Source of the DNA: Planctomycetaceae bacterium
GTDB taxonomy: Bacteria; Planctomycetota; Planctomycetia; Pirellulales; Pirellulaceae
Assembly (NCBI GenBank): GCA_020638975.1
Contig: JACKHN010000021.1
Span: forward strand, 50,706-114,705
Direction: 5' to 3'
DNA: 64,000 nt
In this document: positions 50,803 through 62,136 of the stretch, in pieces
How positions within the stretch are numbered: position 1 is the first letter of the stretch
Layout of the letters: each line of letters opens with the position of its first letter
Translations under genes and position numbers: made by a program
The notes under the pieces: generated by a model
Told to the model about the DNA's origin: nothing
Seen by the model: the letters and a program-made list of their open reading frames with translations, nothing else
The model's database searches: none

Positions 50803-51615
50803 ATGCACGACTATATCACGGTTTGCGAACGGGCTGCGAGAAGAGGTGGTGAGGTACTTCTTGATTGGCAGGGGCGGATCAGCCCAAGGGAAAAAGCCCC
50901 CAAGGACTTGGTAAGTGAGGCTGACCTTGCTTCTCAGACTGCGATTTTCGAGATCATCCATGACGCGTTCCCGGATCACGATCTCCTAGGCGAGGAGGAT
51001 GATACGGCGAATTCCGCTGCCCGCAGTTCGGAGTTTCGGTGGATCGTTGATCCACTCGATGGAACCGTTAATTATGTGCACCGACTGCCAGCCTATTCCG
51101 TGTCGGTTGCTCTTGAACATCAAGGGCAGGTTCAGGCGGGGGTTGTCTTCGATCCGATTGCGAATGAATGCTTTTCCGCTGTAAAAGGCGAAGGGGCGTT
51201 TCTAAACGGTGTAAAGATATCGGCGAGTGGGTGCGATTCGTTACGTACTGCACTGGTGGCCGCCAGCTTATCGGCGGGCGTGTCTCGCGATTCGGAAGAG
51301 ATTGCACGCTTTCTGGACGTCCTCGTCGAGTGCCAAGCTCTGCGCCGTTTAGGTTCGGCGGCATTGAACCTCGCCTATCTCGCTGCCGGTCGTCTCGACG
51401 CGTATTGGGCGACGAGTGTGAAGGTGTGGGACGTGGCAGCTGGTGTGCTATTAGTACAGGAGGCTGGAGGTCTCGTGACCGGCGTGGAAGGCGAAGCGTT
51501 CGATCTGAGTCGGCCTCGGTTTGCCGCTGCAGCGACCCTAATGCTGCACAAAGCACTCGTTTCCACGCTGAAACGGGGGAGTAAAGACGCCATCATTCCG
51601 AACGAGGCTCCCTAA
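50803..51615 (+). CDS. Inositol monophosphatase family protein
   Basis: 270 residues of the IMPase/SuhB family, Mg-dependent sugar phosphatases. Metal-binding motifs are visible: LLGEEDD (Glu64/65), WIVDPLDGTVNYVH (Asp83, Asp86) and the C-terminal VWDVAAGVLLVQEAGG with the last metal Asp. The substrate in the family ranges from inositol-1-phosphate to 3'-phosphoadenosine 5'-phosphate. The gene diverges from the candidate RNA, and a short gap (51616-51724) separates it from the giant-protein operon. No link to the neighbours is evident. Confidence 0.92.
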   Translation: MHDYITVCERAARRGGEVLLDWQGRISPREKAPKDLVSEADLASQTAIFEIIHDAFPDHDLLGEEDDTANSAARSSEFRWIVDPLDGTVNYVHRLPAYSVSVALEHQGQVQAGVVFDPIANECFSAVKGEGAFLNGVKISASGCDSLRTALVAASLSAGVSRDSEEIARFLDVLVECQALRRLGSAALNLAYLAAGRLDAYWATSVKVWDVAAGVLLVQEAGGLVTGVEGEAFDLSRPRFAAAATLMLHKALVSTLKRGSKDAIIPNEAP

Positions 51616-51724
51616 TTTTTGTCCGCAAAGCACGCATCTATTGCTTTAATCTGGGGGAACTCGCGAGTAGACTAGTAAATACATACTCCTCTTCCAGACT
51701 TGGGATGTTTTCTTCGCGCCCTGG

Positions 51725-54700
51725 ATGGCGCCGCTCATGAAGTGCCTAGCTGTGCAATCTCGTCTCGTCCCACTTTTGTCGTTGGCGTTTTTTTGCGTCG
51801 TCTGGACGTGCGGTTCGCTTTGCGCTCAGCCAACAGCGAGCGATGCCCCGCCCGCCACACGAACGGAATCCGGCGATCTTATCCGTGGATCGGATTTTAA
51901 GTTCCGTCTCGAAGATGAAAATGGCAACTTGGTAGCGGTCCCAGGTTTTACACTTGAGAAGTTTCTTGAGCTGCTTGCGGTTCAGAATCGCCTAAAAGAT
52001 CAACAGGCGGCCCCTCCGAAGGTGACCTTTACGGGTTCAATCGAACTCAATGGCCAGGTTAATTTAAAGCAACAGTTCGCGCGTCTCGATGTCACGTTTC
52101 GGATTCGGCTGACGCCGCGTGTGCAAGCCGAGGGAGAGGCCTGGACGGCCATCCCCTTGCGTTTGGATAGTGCTTTCCTTGATGTCGGTGCCATTGAACA
52201 CAAGGAAGAAGGCGAGATCTATGTAACCCGCGACGAAGCTTCGTACGTCTGCTGGTTGCGCGCGGCTCCCGACAGCACGCACACAATTCGTGTCCCCATC
52301 AAAGTGCCCGTCCGTCGGACGGGGCAGCAAGACTCATTCAGTCTCACCTTGCCAAACATGGCGACGTCGATGACGTTGACCGTGGATGACGCGATGATCG
52401 ATGCGTTTAGCCCTAGTGGGCGAAGCAACGTGTCGCAGGAGACCGTCGACGACGCCACCATCATCACGGTCGAAGGTGGTGGCGGCGAGTTGGACATCGC
52501 ATGGCAGAGGCATGACACGATTGCGCCACATGCATTGGAAGCGACGAGTGCTACGACGGTGCATGTACACGGAAACCTCATTTGGAGCGAAGCTCAACTC
52601 AAAGTGCGTAGCCGCGCCGAACCGATCGACTCGTTCATCGCCCGTTTACCCGAGGGGATGGAACTAACTTCGACAAGCGACGCGAACTTTCAGATATCGC
52701 TGCTGCCATCCTCCGACGGTGCAGCACCGCAGCGTGTTCTCGTTAAAAGACTTGCTGGTCCAACTCGCGGACTCATCGAAACGCATCTCGAAGCGACGTT
52801 CCCGCCACTTGCTGTTGAGAGCCAACTACGCACCGTTCAACTCGCTGGTTACAGCGTCGAAGATGCCGTGCGTGAATGGGGATCTGTCGATGTCGTGCTT
52901 GATGGCAGTTGGCTGCCGAGTTGGCAGGCCGGACAGTTCGTTCAACGTGTCGCCGTGGTGGAGGATCCAGCGAGACAGCCGCCAATTGCTGCAAGGTTTC
53001 TGTACGACCGACAACCCTATTCGTTACGGCTCGAACTGCGACCAAAGAAGACTCCCGTTGCGTTTGAGACGACTTATGTCGTGGACGTTTCCGATACGGA
53101 AGTAAAGCTCGACGCCAGGATCAACTACTCCACCAGCAACGCCAAAACCGATTCGCTCAGTTTTAAGATGCCGGGCTGGACGGTCGACGCGGTGACCCCA
53201 CCGGATGCGTTAACGAAGCCGTTTAGCTTTGATGATCAAGGGGTTTTGACATTGCCAATCAATGCTGACGCGACGGAAATTGATCTCCATGTGCTTGCGC
53301 ATCGAGCCATCGAGCAAAGCGATATCGCAATCAGCTTCGATCTCCCGCGTCCCACCGAATCAGACCTGCTCCCAGATACGACGTTAATCGTCCTCGCAAG
53401 CGATAATGTGGAACTGACGCCAGAGTTGGGGGCAATGAAGTGGCTGATTCAGGAGACTCGAACATCGACGTTAGACCTCCCCACGCGAATGTCGGCACCG
53501 CTGCTTTTTCGCGAGGAACTCTCGGCCGAAGTGCCAGAAGCTGCTCACTTTGCGGCGAGTTGGCGCGTCCGCCCACGAGAAACCACGGTGATCGTAGCCT
53601 CCGAAGCAGCGAAAGTTGGGGACATGTTGCAGGTTCATCAGACGTTCCTCGCCACAGTCGCTTATGCACCTCTTGCCGAGTTGCCGATCGTGATCCCGAA
53701 GAGCGTTGTCATGTCGAAAACGCTGCGAGTTACGAGTGATGAACGGGAGCTAAGCTATCGAGTTCTAAGTTCGGAAGAACTCGTTCCTGTCACGGAGGCT
53801 GGTGAGTCAGCAGGCAACGCCGCTTCGTCAACCGAGGCTGCGATCGTGAGTTTACCCGCGCCAATAACGGGTGAAATCCAACTTGAAATGACATTCGACG
53901 TTCCTCTTGCCGACCTGATTAATGCTGCTGGCTTACAGATTCCTCTGGTCCAACCTGCCGGAGTCGAGGCGACGGAGAATGTCACGAACACTCTGACACT
54001 TCGATCGGACGAGGAGTTGGCGTTTACCCTCGCCGATGAGATGTGGACGTTGCAATCCGACGTTAGCTTGCCGATGAATGGCACGCACGAGTTGCGAATT
54101 CGCTCCACGGGAGTCGCATCCGTGGCTGCGGTGCAAACGTCGATCGTCGAGACGCGTAGAAACGGCAACACTTCGATTGCACGTGTTTGGATCCAGTCGT
54201 GGCTGACAACGACCGACCGACGAGATCGTGTGTGCTTTCAACTGCATAGCGATCAACCACTCGTCGATATACAGTTGCCACCAGACGCGGATCGCGACCA
54301 GCTTCGCGTCCTGGTCGACGGACAGCCCCCAATGGAACTTGCTAATCTCGGTGACGGCTCGCTGACAGTTACTCTTACCGATGAGCAAGTTGGGCGTATT
54401 GTGGGGCTCGACTTGTGGTACTTAACCGAGACATCTCGTAACTCGCGATTCGGCGTCGCGATTCCCTCGATTGTCGATGCCGACCGCGCCGAGCGGGTTT
54501 ATTGGCAGATCGTGCTCCCACGAAGTGAGCATCTTGCTTGGACCCCGGTGACTCTGACGTCGGAACTTGTCTGGCAACGCGACCAATGGTATTGGGGACG
54601 ACGAGGTCGCTTAGAGCAGAAGGCGTTGGAGGAACTCGTCGGGGCTTCGACCCAGGAATCCGTCCCGTTGGACACCAATCGCTATCTCTTCAGTTCGACC

Positions 54701-55120
54701 GGTTCGGTGGAGTCCGTTGGTTTTGTCAAAGTCAGTCGCCTGATGTTGTTGATGGTTTCTTCCGGACTGGCATTGGTGACCGTTCTTCCGTTTATTTACT
54801 TGCCGTCGCTTCGGCACCCGGGCGTCTTCTTCGTAGTAGGTGTGATGTTGTTTGGCATTGCCGTGACCTATCCAGAGCACACAGCGGTGATAGGACAGGC
54901 GGGCGCTATCGGGCTTGGATTGGGTATTTTGGCTTGTGCGATCCAGCGACTTGTCGGCAAAACGCCGGCGACGCCGATCGCTCGACGAGGCAGCGTTTAT
55001 ATCACTCCCGACTCTCAACCAAGCTTGACGCCCCCGCGCGTTGCAGAAGGGAGTTCGCGTGCGACAACGGCAACAGCCCCGGCTCATTTACAGGTGGCTC
55101 GAGTCGAAGGTGACTCATGA
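51725..55120 (+). CDS. Giant exported protein with C-terminal membrane segments (module 1)
   Basis: 1131 residues. Signal peptide (about 1-37, ending SLCAQPTA), then about 960 residues of mostly beta-strand domains with no cysteine pattern or catalytic motif, then three hydrophobic segments (about 1003-1078) and a Ser/Thr/Ala tail. Phrases such as IQLPPDADRDQLRVLVDGQPP recur in the next gene, so the two proteins are related. ATG 51725 or 51737 may be the start; neither has a strong ribosome-binding site. The last four bases overlap the start of the next gene (ATGA), so they are translated together. Function unknown. Confidence 0.8.
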   Translation: MAPLMKCLAVQSRLVPLLSLAFFCVVWTCGSLCAQPTASDAPPATRTESGDLIRGSDFKFRLEDENGNLVAVPGFTLEKFLELLAVQNRLKDQQAAPPKVTFTGSIELNGQVNLKQQFARLDVTFRIRLTPRVQAEGEAWTAIPLRLDSAFLDVGAIEHKEEGEIYVTRDEASYVCWLRAAPDSTHTIRVPIKVPVRRTGQQDSFSLTLPNMATSMTLTVDDAMIDAFSPSGRSNVSQETVDDATIITVEGGGGELDIAWQRHDTIAPHALEATSATTVHVHGNLIWSEAQLKVRSRAEPIDSFIARLPEGMELTSTSDANFQISLLPSSDGAAPQRVLVKRLAGPTRGLIETHLEATFPPLAVESQLRTVQLAGYSVEDAVREWGSVDVVLDGSWLPSWQAGQFVQRVAVVEDPARQPPIAARFLYDRQPYSLRLELRPKKTPVAFETTYVVDVSDTEVKLDARINYSTSNAKTDSLSFKMPGWTVDAVTPPDALTKPFSFDDQGVLTLPINADATEIDLHVLAHRAIEQSDIAISFDLPRPTESDLLPDTTLIVLASDNVELTPELGAMKWLIQETRTSTLDLPTRMSAPLLFREELSAEVPEAAHFAASWRVRPRETTVIVASEAAKVGDMLQVHQTFLATVAYAPLAELPIVIPKSVVMSKTLRVTSDERELSYRVLSSEELVPVTEAGESAGNAASSTEAAIVSLPAPITGEIQLEMTFDVPLADLINAAGLQIPLVQPAGVEATENVTNTLTLRSDEELAFTLADEMWTLQSDVSLPMNGTHELRIRSTGVASVAAVQTSIVETRRNGNTSIARVWIQSWLTTTDRRDRVCFQLHSDQPLVDIQLPPDADRDQLRVLVDGQPPMELANLGDGSLTVTLTDEQVGRIVGLDLWYLTETSRNSRFGVAIPSIVDADRAERVYWQIVLPRSEHLAWTPVTLTSELVWQRDQWYWGRRGRLEQKALEELVGASTQESVPLDTNRYLFSSTGSVESVGFVKVSRLMLLMVSSGLALVTVLPFIYLPSLRHPGVFFVVGVMLFGIAVTYPEHTAVIGQAGAIGLGLGILACAIQRLVGKTPATPIARRGSVYITPDSQPSLTPPRVAEGSSRATTATAPAHLQVARVEGDS

Positions 55121-58100
55121 TCTCTCGCAACGTTCCAGGGCGGAGGATCACCATCGTTACCGCCTTGCTCTGCCTGGTAAGCCTGTGCGGCGGACGCAAC
55201 TCGCGGTTGCTCGCCCAAGAAAGCGGACCGTCCATTCTGCAGTTTCAACGGATCACGATTCCTGACGGTCGCATCGACGAGATTGGTGGTGAACTACTGC
55301 CTTTGGATCGCGAAACTTTTCAGAAGACGATTGCCGAACTAAACGCCAAGTACCGTGCGCTCTACGGTTTGGCAAAACCAAAAATCGTCAGGGCGTTCTA
55401 CTCCGCAAAGTTCGAGAATCGACAGCTTGTCGGCGGTTTGGCCAATCTCGAGATCAAACATCCACATCGCGAGTCGGTCTACTTGTCGTTGTCACCGTTC
55501 GGCCTCGCGGCAAACTCGTTCCGATGGAAGAGCGATCCCAATACGGCGACGCAAGTTGGCTTGCTGCCGACGGGTGACATTGGGGTGTTCGTTTCGGCGT
55601 CGGATACGTTGTCGTTCCAATGGTCGTTGCGTGGTGTGGTCGGTTCTGAGCTAGAGCAGCAGTTTCGGCTAACACTCCCCGAAGCAACTGCAAGTGAGCT
55701 ATTGCTGAATTTGCCGACGGGGGCTCGACCGGAGTGTATTGATGCGATTATCAGTGAAGTGAACGACACTCCACCCCCTCGCCGAGATGCCGTCCAGACA
55801 ACTCAATGGCGAATCGAGCTAGGTGCAACACACGAAACAGAGCTGCGTATTCTGTTGCCGCCGGAGAACGTTAATCGCGATCGATTAGTGATGGCGCGAC
55901 CAACTTTCGATTACCGGATCAGCTCAACAGGGGTGGAAATTCGCGCCGGGTTCCTCCTTGATTTGCAACGTCAAGCGATTCGAGAGCTTACGATGCAGGT
56001 AGATCCTCGCCTGCGAATCGCTTCGATTCAGCTAGACTCAAAACCAATTGGTTTTGCGCCGGTGCCTGACGAGTCCGAGTCGGCGCAGCGTTACCTCCTC
56101 GAACTTCCAGCGTCCATTGCCGATGGACCCAACGAACTGAGCGTGACCGCTCATGCACCGGTCGATATCGACAAATTGTGGCAACTGCCCCAGTTACAGC
56201 TCGTCGACGTCTTGTGGCGACAGGGAACCGCCTCGATCGACGTTGTAGAACCACTACGAGTAGGTCAACTGAATTGGGAAGGCACCGTGCTACGCGGGGT
56301 CGAGCCGCTTCCAGCACCCGCGACGGGCGAGTCGCGAAGGTTTGCCCTGCTCAACTCCGATGCGTCGTGTAACTTGCTTCTCACTCGCCAGGCACCACGA
56401 CTCCACGCCCAAATTGGGACAACAATAACACTGAATGACTCGATTGTTGCCGCCGAGTGTATTGCACAATTGTCGGCGAACGGCGGAGCTGTATTCTCGA
56501 TCCCATTGCAGCGTGACGCAGGTTGGATCGTAGATTCAATTGAGTCAGTCCCCCCACTAATCGACCACATTGATACCGTACGCGGTACGCTGCGTCTTAG
56601 CCGCGAGATTGTCTTGCGAGATCCAATTACACCCGAGAAACCATTGCGGCTGATCGTTAAAGCGCACCGACGGATGCCCGATGCGGGCGTGTTGACAGGT
56701 CTTGAAATGCGTCCCATATCGTTGGTCGACGAAGCAAGTCGGTCACGATTAACCGTCGTTCGCGCAGAGCTTCCGCTGCAGTTAGACGTTCTGGGGGACG
56801 CGAGCGTATCGCGTCTCACGGAAGCCGAGCTCTCAACCGTCGAGAAGGGGTTGGTCTCTGCAGAAGCAGCGCCGCTCCTTTTCCGTGATGACCCGATGGC
56901 GGATCGCGTTCGAGTTGCGTTGCGAACTCAAACACCACGATTCCGAGGCGAAGTCACGGCTGAGGCTCTTGTGGACGCCAGTACGATCAAACAGTCGTTT
57001 TTGTTTCAATGCTCGCCGATTTCTACTCAGATCAGCAGTTTGCGAGTTCGTTTCTCGCCGCCCCCAAGCGATCCGATTCAATGGACATCCGTGGGTGACG
57101 GGGCCGGAGGCGTTACCGCGATTAAATTGGATGTCGACGGTAATGAGTGGGAAGTGCGATTGAGGCGTCCTCGGAGCGTTCCCTTTGAGATTCGGGCCAA
57201 GCTGACCCACAAGTCGATTCCCGCGGATGCCTCTTCCTTCGCGATCCCAGAGTCCATCGTATTAGCGTCGTTACCGGACGCCGATACTCAAGTCGGAACG
57301 ATCAGTCTCGGCACGCCTGATGGTACAGGCTTCAGCCTGCAGCAAGACGGGTTGCGAGCGATCCCGACGCCGGTGAGTGACATTGCTCGACTGCAGACCT
57401 CGCGCGCGATGTACCGGTATGCACCGGCTCAAGACGTGGCACTTCAGTTGACTCGTCATACGGCACAGAATGACCCTCCGGATGCGTGGATTTGGGATGC
57501 CAACGTTACATCGCATATAGATGCCGATGGCGAGATAACCCATGTTATGTTGCTGCGAATTGAAAATGTCGGTGCCTCGCAGTTGACCGTGGAGCTCCCT
57601 CAGGATGCCATGCTGGACGGTGTCGATGTGGATGGAGAACAAGTCGTCACTTCTCAAGATGCGACAACGCTCAGCGTCCCGCTTCCGGCCTTGCGACGGT
57701 TTCCGTGCGTGCGTCTGCGTTATCGACAAAGCGGTCGCCCGCTCGGCAACTATCGTCGCGAGATTCTGTCATTGCCCGTGTTTAAGCTTCGCGTCCTGCA
57801 TCGCTCGTGGCAGGTTTGGGTACCGCCTGGCTACGAATCGACTACCGGTAACACGTTCTGGGATCTTGCCTCTTCATATGCGACGTCCACGGAAGCTCTT
57901 CGTTGGGAGCAACGGCTATTCGGCTACTCGATCTTGCGGCGAACGGGAACACCGTGGAACTTCGCCTCACTTTTCGGTCAGTCCCGCGAAGTGACAGGGC
58001 AAGCAAACCAGAGTCAAATGCTGAGTCGGCTACAAACGTTTTTCGACTCTTTTGACGCGATCATCGAGAAGGAGCAGGACTCATCGCCGCTCACATGGGA

Positions 58101-61100
58101 TGCGGCAATCGCCAACGCGAATGCTACCGTCGCCGAGAGCGTGCCACCCCTCCCGTTCTATGTCGACCTCGAATCGCTGGCCGACCTAGGGATATCTCCC
58201 ATTTCCCTTGTGTCATCACGGGCCACTTCCACTCTGAACGCGCTGCGATTGAGTGACCTTGTGCTGGTCGTTAGTGACAACGCATTGTTGTTGACGACCT
58301 TTGCTGCACAAGCCTCGGGCGATTTCGGTTCTTGCACCGAGATCAATGAGCGCACCTTCTCCACGCCCGTGAGTTGGCTTGACGGTCAAACTCGTTACTT
58401 GCCTGTCGATGAGTGGTCCGGTCATGCAGGGCTGTCTCCGCAACTATGGCACGATGCTGACACCGATCGGACTTTCACACCACTCTTTGGTTGGACCTGT
58501 AAGCGTCTACCGCCGGAAAGCCTCCACACGACGATCATTCTTTGCCGAACCGAGATGTTGGATACCTTAGGATGGGCAGCGTTTTTTGCAGCGATCGCTT
58601 GTGGTTTATGGGTGGGACGACGCCGTGGAGCGTTCTTGATCTGCTTCGTCATTGTCGCGATGGTTGTTGCGCTGCTTGTTCCGGTTGGCCTCGTGTACCT
58701 ATCGAGATCAGTGCTATTGGGACTCCTGGCGGCCATCGCACTCATCGGTTTAAGGCGACGGAGTTCAAAGCAGCCAGCTTTGCGGCAATCGGACGATTCT
58801 ATGTCGTATCGGATTGCACGCCGAGCGGAATCGGTAACGGCTGGCTTGTTACTAGTCGCCGTTATCTTCGCGATTACATCAAGTCGCCGTGTTTCCGCGC
58901 AAGAGCAGCCGCCGATGGGGATTCGTGCAGTCGCTAACGTATTCCGCGTTTACGATCCGGTTGACTCAGAAGGTAAGCCGTCTGGGGCCCACATGTATGT
59001 TTCGCGAGCGTTCTTCGAGTCGATCGAATCGCTCAAGATGACGCTCGGCACGCAACGATTCGGAGTGGTTTTAACGGAAGCCCGATACTCGTTAGCCGTA
59101 CCCGATATGCCGATGGCAGCCATGCTGCCGGAACTGGTTGTGGAATTTGACGTGACGAGCCCAAGCATCGGTCCCACGGTAATTCGCCTGCCGTTTGATC
59201 GTGACGAATTGCAAGTAATCGAGGCGACGATTGATGGACAGCGTATTTATCCGCAGTGGTCGCCGGATGGCGAACTGCTGGAAATGGACGCTGAGATTCT
59301 AAATCGGCACAAGCTGCGACTCATAGTTCGTCCCGTGCTGACACCGCGATCGGACCAGACTAGTTTCGATATGCGAATTCCCGCGATCCCCAGTTCGCGT
59401 CTGTCGATCACCGGACGCGACGTCGCTTCGATTGAGCCGACATTGGCCCTGGGAGCAATCTCTCGCTCGGATGATTCAATCGAAGCAGAGTTGGGCCCAG
59501 CGAATCGCTTGTCAGTCCAGTGGCCGGTTACGGACACAAGGAATCCAAGTCCAGCAGAGTTTACGGTATCGCAGCTCACATGGGTACGTGCTGAGTCACG
59601 GGTGGTCACGATTGAAACGCAATTCGCATTCTCGGTCATCAGCGGTTCTTTGACGGAAGTCGAACTGCTTGTTGATCCACGACTGCACTTGTTAGCCGCT
59701 GACACGCAAGCTCAAGTCGTTGACAGCCTGACACCCGACACCGCATTGCGGCGAATCCGTTACCAATTCAAAACGCCCTACAAGGCCGGCGAGAGTGTGA
59801 CAATAAAACCGTCGTTCGTAATCACCGACATCGCGCAAGACGAAATTGTGACGCGACCCTTGATACAACTCGCTTCGCAAATCATCGACAATTCGCTGCT
59901 CGCGCTCTCTACGTCGCCTGGCATCGCCGCTTCCGTGATACATGAAGGTGATTGGCCATCCGTCCAGCCGCAGATGTTTGCCGAGGCGTGGGGAACAATG
60001 CAATTGCCGAAAGCAGCGATGCAATTGCCTACGAACGAATCAGAGTGGTCTCTCGCCATTGCTCCGCTCAAGCCACGACTAAGCAACGCTGGCACAACGG
60101 AACTGCGGATTCGACGCCAGCAGGCCGATATTCGTTACGTTGATCAGCTGCGAGTCGATGACGCTCCGGTGCTTCATTTCGTGTTACGGCTGCCGAGTCA
60201 GATGGCGATTGAGAACGCCAGGGTACTGCAGGATGACATCGACTTGCTTCACCGGTATAGCAAGAGCCCCGATGGCACAACGACGATCTATTTAACCTCA
60301 CCTACGCAAGGTAAACTGCGAGTCGAGGTGCAAGGTTCACTCCCGCTACCACCGAGAGGCGAATTCACATGGGAAGGCATACGGCTCACGGATTCAGCCA
60401 CCAGCTCGCATCGTTTGGAGGTTTTTCGTCACGCGGATGTGCTTGTTCGAGTCGTTTCGATCGGTAGCAGCGAGGTGGCAGAATCTCCACCATCCGATCA
60501 GCGCCACGACGCTGACGTGCGAAGAGTTGGCGTCTACGATCTGACCGAGGAGATCGATGCGGTGAAGTCGGAGTTCAAGTTCGACATTTCACCGAACGCT
60601 GCGAGGTTTTCGGGGCAACTTGTCACGACACTTCACAGCGAAGAGTCGCAATGGTCCGTCGTCGGGGATCTGAGATTGCAGGTCGCGCAAGGAGTCCTCG
60701 ATTCGGTTCGCGTTCGACTTCCACGTGAATTGGTATCGTCACTCAGCCTCGATCCACCGTTGCCGTACAAAGTACTCGAAGTACCGGGGCAATCCGAACC
60801 GAACTTGGTGATTGCACCACCAACGGCCATTGATAAAGTGTTTCGGGTCCGTTTGAACGCATTGCTTCAAACGTCACCGGACGGCAGCATCAGTGCCCCG
60901 CCGATCGAGATCTTGGACTCGCCGCAAATCGAACGTCTGCTTGTGTTGCCAAAGCGATCTGCGGAACAAGAGATCGAGTGGGATATCCGTGGCTTGGAAC
61001 AACCCGAGAGCGACGAGTTACAGACGACCTATCGAGTCCGAGGCCGACGGATGCGTGCGGTGGTACGTGAGGTGAATCAATCCGCTGGCAACCCGCGTTT

Positions 61101-62031
61101 ATTGCTCACCGATATCGAAGTTACTTGGCAGTCGGATGCGAGTTACGTCGGAATCGCGAGTTTCGACTTGGAGCCTGGTGCATTGACGACATGTGACTTA
61201 GTCATTCCACCGGGCGTCGACCTGTTGCACGTTACGGTGGACGACGTGCCAGCCTTGCTGCAACATACCGACACAGAAATCGCGTCGTTTATGCTTGGTT
61301 CGGATCGATTGCCGCAACGAATAACGGCTCTTTTTACGGGGCAGGCATTATCAATGGCGACGGAACCAAATAGTCTCACATTCGCTGCGCCGAGCCTGCG
61401 AGATCTGGAATCGGAAGCAACGTTGTGGGCGATTCGAGACCCTGTCAGCGAAGCGTCAGTCCCCATGTTGAACCACACGATGATCGATGAGGCGGCGACG
61501 CGAAAAATTCGTGTTGACGTCCTTCAAGAAGTTCTTGGCTACAGCGTCGGCCCTGTTCCACAACATCGATCCAACGATCTTCAGATTTGGGAACGGCGGT
61601 GGCGGGAGCGGCTGAAAAAAGTTGGTGCCGTAACTCTTGAAGAGAATTCACCGCGTCGCGCGTCGGTGATCTCGATGCGTGACACAAGTGCCTTGCCACA
61701 CGCCGCGCAAGTGCGGGACGATTGGACTTACTGTTCGTTTGACGGTGCCACGCAATCCTTAACGATCATTCGCCACGACCGAGACAAAGACGACTTTGCG
61801 AAGCGGTTGGCCATCGCGATGACGATGTGCATAGGTACCTGGTTCGCGTTCAAGGTAACGAGTCGCGACAGTATCCGAGATGCCGTCAGTCGCTGGCCTT
61901 ATTTGCCGGGCGTCGTGCTTGGCCTCGCATGGTGGCTGTGGCTCGCGCCGAGTGTCGTGGGCTGGTTAATCGTCGCCGTCTTCCTCGCCGGTTCCATACG
62001 TCCGATCTGGCGTTCGCGCGCGGTGCGATAG
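55117..62031 (+). CDS. Giant exported protein, two fused modules (modules 2 and 3)
   Basis: 2304 residues. Signal peptide (about 1-36, cut near LLAQESG), then beta-rich domains to about 1145, hydrophobic segments (1148-1222), and then an internal run starting MSYRIARRAESVTAGLLLVA (1229) that ends with VSAQEQ, which looks like a second signal peptide. A second beta-rich region (1265-2225) and C-terminal hydrophobic segments (about 2228-2296) follow. So it looks like two copies of the module in the preceding gene fused in one frame. The internal ATG at 58801 has no clear ribosome-binding site. The start overlaps the preceding stop by 4 nt. No enzyme motif seen. Confidence 0.8.
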   Translation: MISRNVPGRRITIVTALLCLVSLCGGRNSRLLAQESGPSILQFQRITIPDGRIDEIGGELLPLDRETFQKTIAELNAKYRALYGLAKPKIVRAFYSAKFENRQLVGGLANLEIKHPHRESVYLSLSPFGLAANSFRWKSDPNTATQVGLLPTGDIGVFVSASDTLSFQWSLRGVVGSELEQQFRLTLPEATASELLLNLPTGARPECIDAIISEVNDTPPPRRDAVQTTQWRIELGATHETELRILLPPENVNRDRLVMARPTFDYRISSTGVEIRAGFLLDLQRQAIRELTMQVDPRLRIASIQLDSKPIGFAPVPDESESAQRYLLELPASIADGPNELSVTAHAPVDIDKLWQLPQLQLVDVLWRQGTASIDVVEPLRVGQLNWEGTVLRGVEPLPAPATGESRRFALLNSDASCNLLLTRQAPRLHAQIGTTITLNDSIVAAECIAQLSANGGAVFSIPLQRDAGWIVDSIESVPPLIDHIDTVRGTLRLSREIVLRDPITPEKPLRLIVKAHRRMPDAGVLTGLEMRPISLVDEASRSRLTVVRAELPLQLDVLGDASVSRLTEAELSTVEKGLVSAEAAPLLFRDDPMADRVRVALRTQTPRFRGEVTAEALVDASTIKQSFLFQCSPISTQISSLRVRFSPPPSDPIQWTSVGDGAGGVTAIKLDVDGNEWEVRLRRPRSVPFEIRAKLTHKSIPADASSFAIPESIVLASLPDADTQVGTISLGTPDGTGFSLQQDGLRAIPTPVSDIARLQTSRAMYRYAPAQDVALQLTRHTAQNDPPDAWIWDANVTSHIDADGEITHVMLLRIENVGASQLTVELPQDAMLDGVDVDGEQVVTSQDATTLSVPLPALRRFPCVRLRYRQSGRPLGNYRREILSLPVFKLRVLHRSWQVWVPPGYESTTGNTFWDLASSYATSTEALRWEQRLFGYSILRRTGTPWNFASLFGQSREVTGQANQSQMLSRLQTFFDSFDAIIEKEQDSSPLTWDAAIANANATVAESVPPLPFYVDLESLADLGISPISLVSSRATSTLNALRLSDLVLVVSDNALLLTTFAAQASGDFGSCTEINERTFSTPVSWLDGQTRYLPVDEWSGHAGLSPQLWHDADTDRTFTPLFGWTCKRLPPESLHTTIILCRTEMLDTLGWAAFFAAIACGLWVGRRRGAFLICFVIVAMVVALLVPVGLVYLSRSVLLGLLAAIALIGLRRRSSKQPALRQSDDSMSYRIARRAESVTAGLLLVAVIFAITSSRRVSAQEQPPMGIRAVANVFRVYDPVDSEGKPSGAHMYVSRAFFESIESLKMTLGTQRFGVVLTEARYSLAVPDMPMAAMLPELVVEFDVTSPSIGPTVIRLPFDRDELQVIEATIDGQRIYPQWSPDGELLEMDAEILNRHKLRLIVRPVLTPRSDQTSFDMRIPAIPSSRLSITGRDVASIEPTLALGAISRSDDSIEAELGPANRLSVQWPVTDTRNPSPAEFTVSQLTWVRAESRVVTIETQFAFSVISGSLTEVELLVDPRLHLLAADTQAQVVDSLTPDTALRRIRYQFKTPYKAGESVTIKPSFVITDIAQDEIVTRPLIQLASQIIDNSLLALSTSPGIAASVIHEGDWPSVQPQMFAEAWGTMQLPKAAMQLPTNESEWSLAIAPLKPRLSNAGTTELRIRRQQADIRYVDQLRVDDAPVLHFVLRLPSQMAIENARVLQDDIDLLHRYSKSPDGTTTIYLTSPTQGKLRVEVQGSLPLPPRGEFTWEGIRLTDSATSSHRLEVFRHADVLVRVVSIGSSEVAESPPSDQRHDADVRRVGVYDLTEEIDAVKSEFKFDISPNAARFSGQLVTTLHSEESQWSVVGDLRLQVAQGVLDSVRVRLPRELVSSLSLDPPLPYKVLEVPGQSEPNLVIAPPTAIDKVFRVRLNALLQTSPDGSISAPPIEILDSPQIERLLVLPKRSAEQEIEWDIRGLEQPESDELQTTYRVRGRRMRAVVREVNQSAGNPRLLLTDIEVTWQSDASYVGIASFDLEPGALTTCDLVIPPGVDLLHVTVDDVPALLQHTDTEIASFMLGSDRLPQRITALFTGQALSMATEPNSLTFAAPSLRDLESEATLWAIRDPVSEASVPMLNHTMIDEAATRKIRVDVLQEVLGYSVGPVPQHRSNDLQIWERRWRERLKKVGAVTLEENSPRRASVISMRDTSALPHAAQVRDDWTYCSFDGATQSLTIIRHDRDKDDFAKRLAIAMTMCIGTWFAFKVTSRDSIRDAVSRWPYLPGVVLGLAWWLWLAPSVVGWLIVAVFLAGSIRPIWRSRAVR

Positions 62032-62136
62032 AACATTCACTGATTCTCGCGTTGTCAATTCTTATTGCAATTGGCCATCGAACCCGCGAAGATCATAGGC
62101 GACCAGTCAGGGGATTTCAGTGGAAGGTGTAATGTG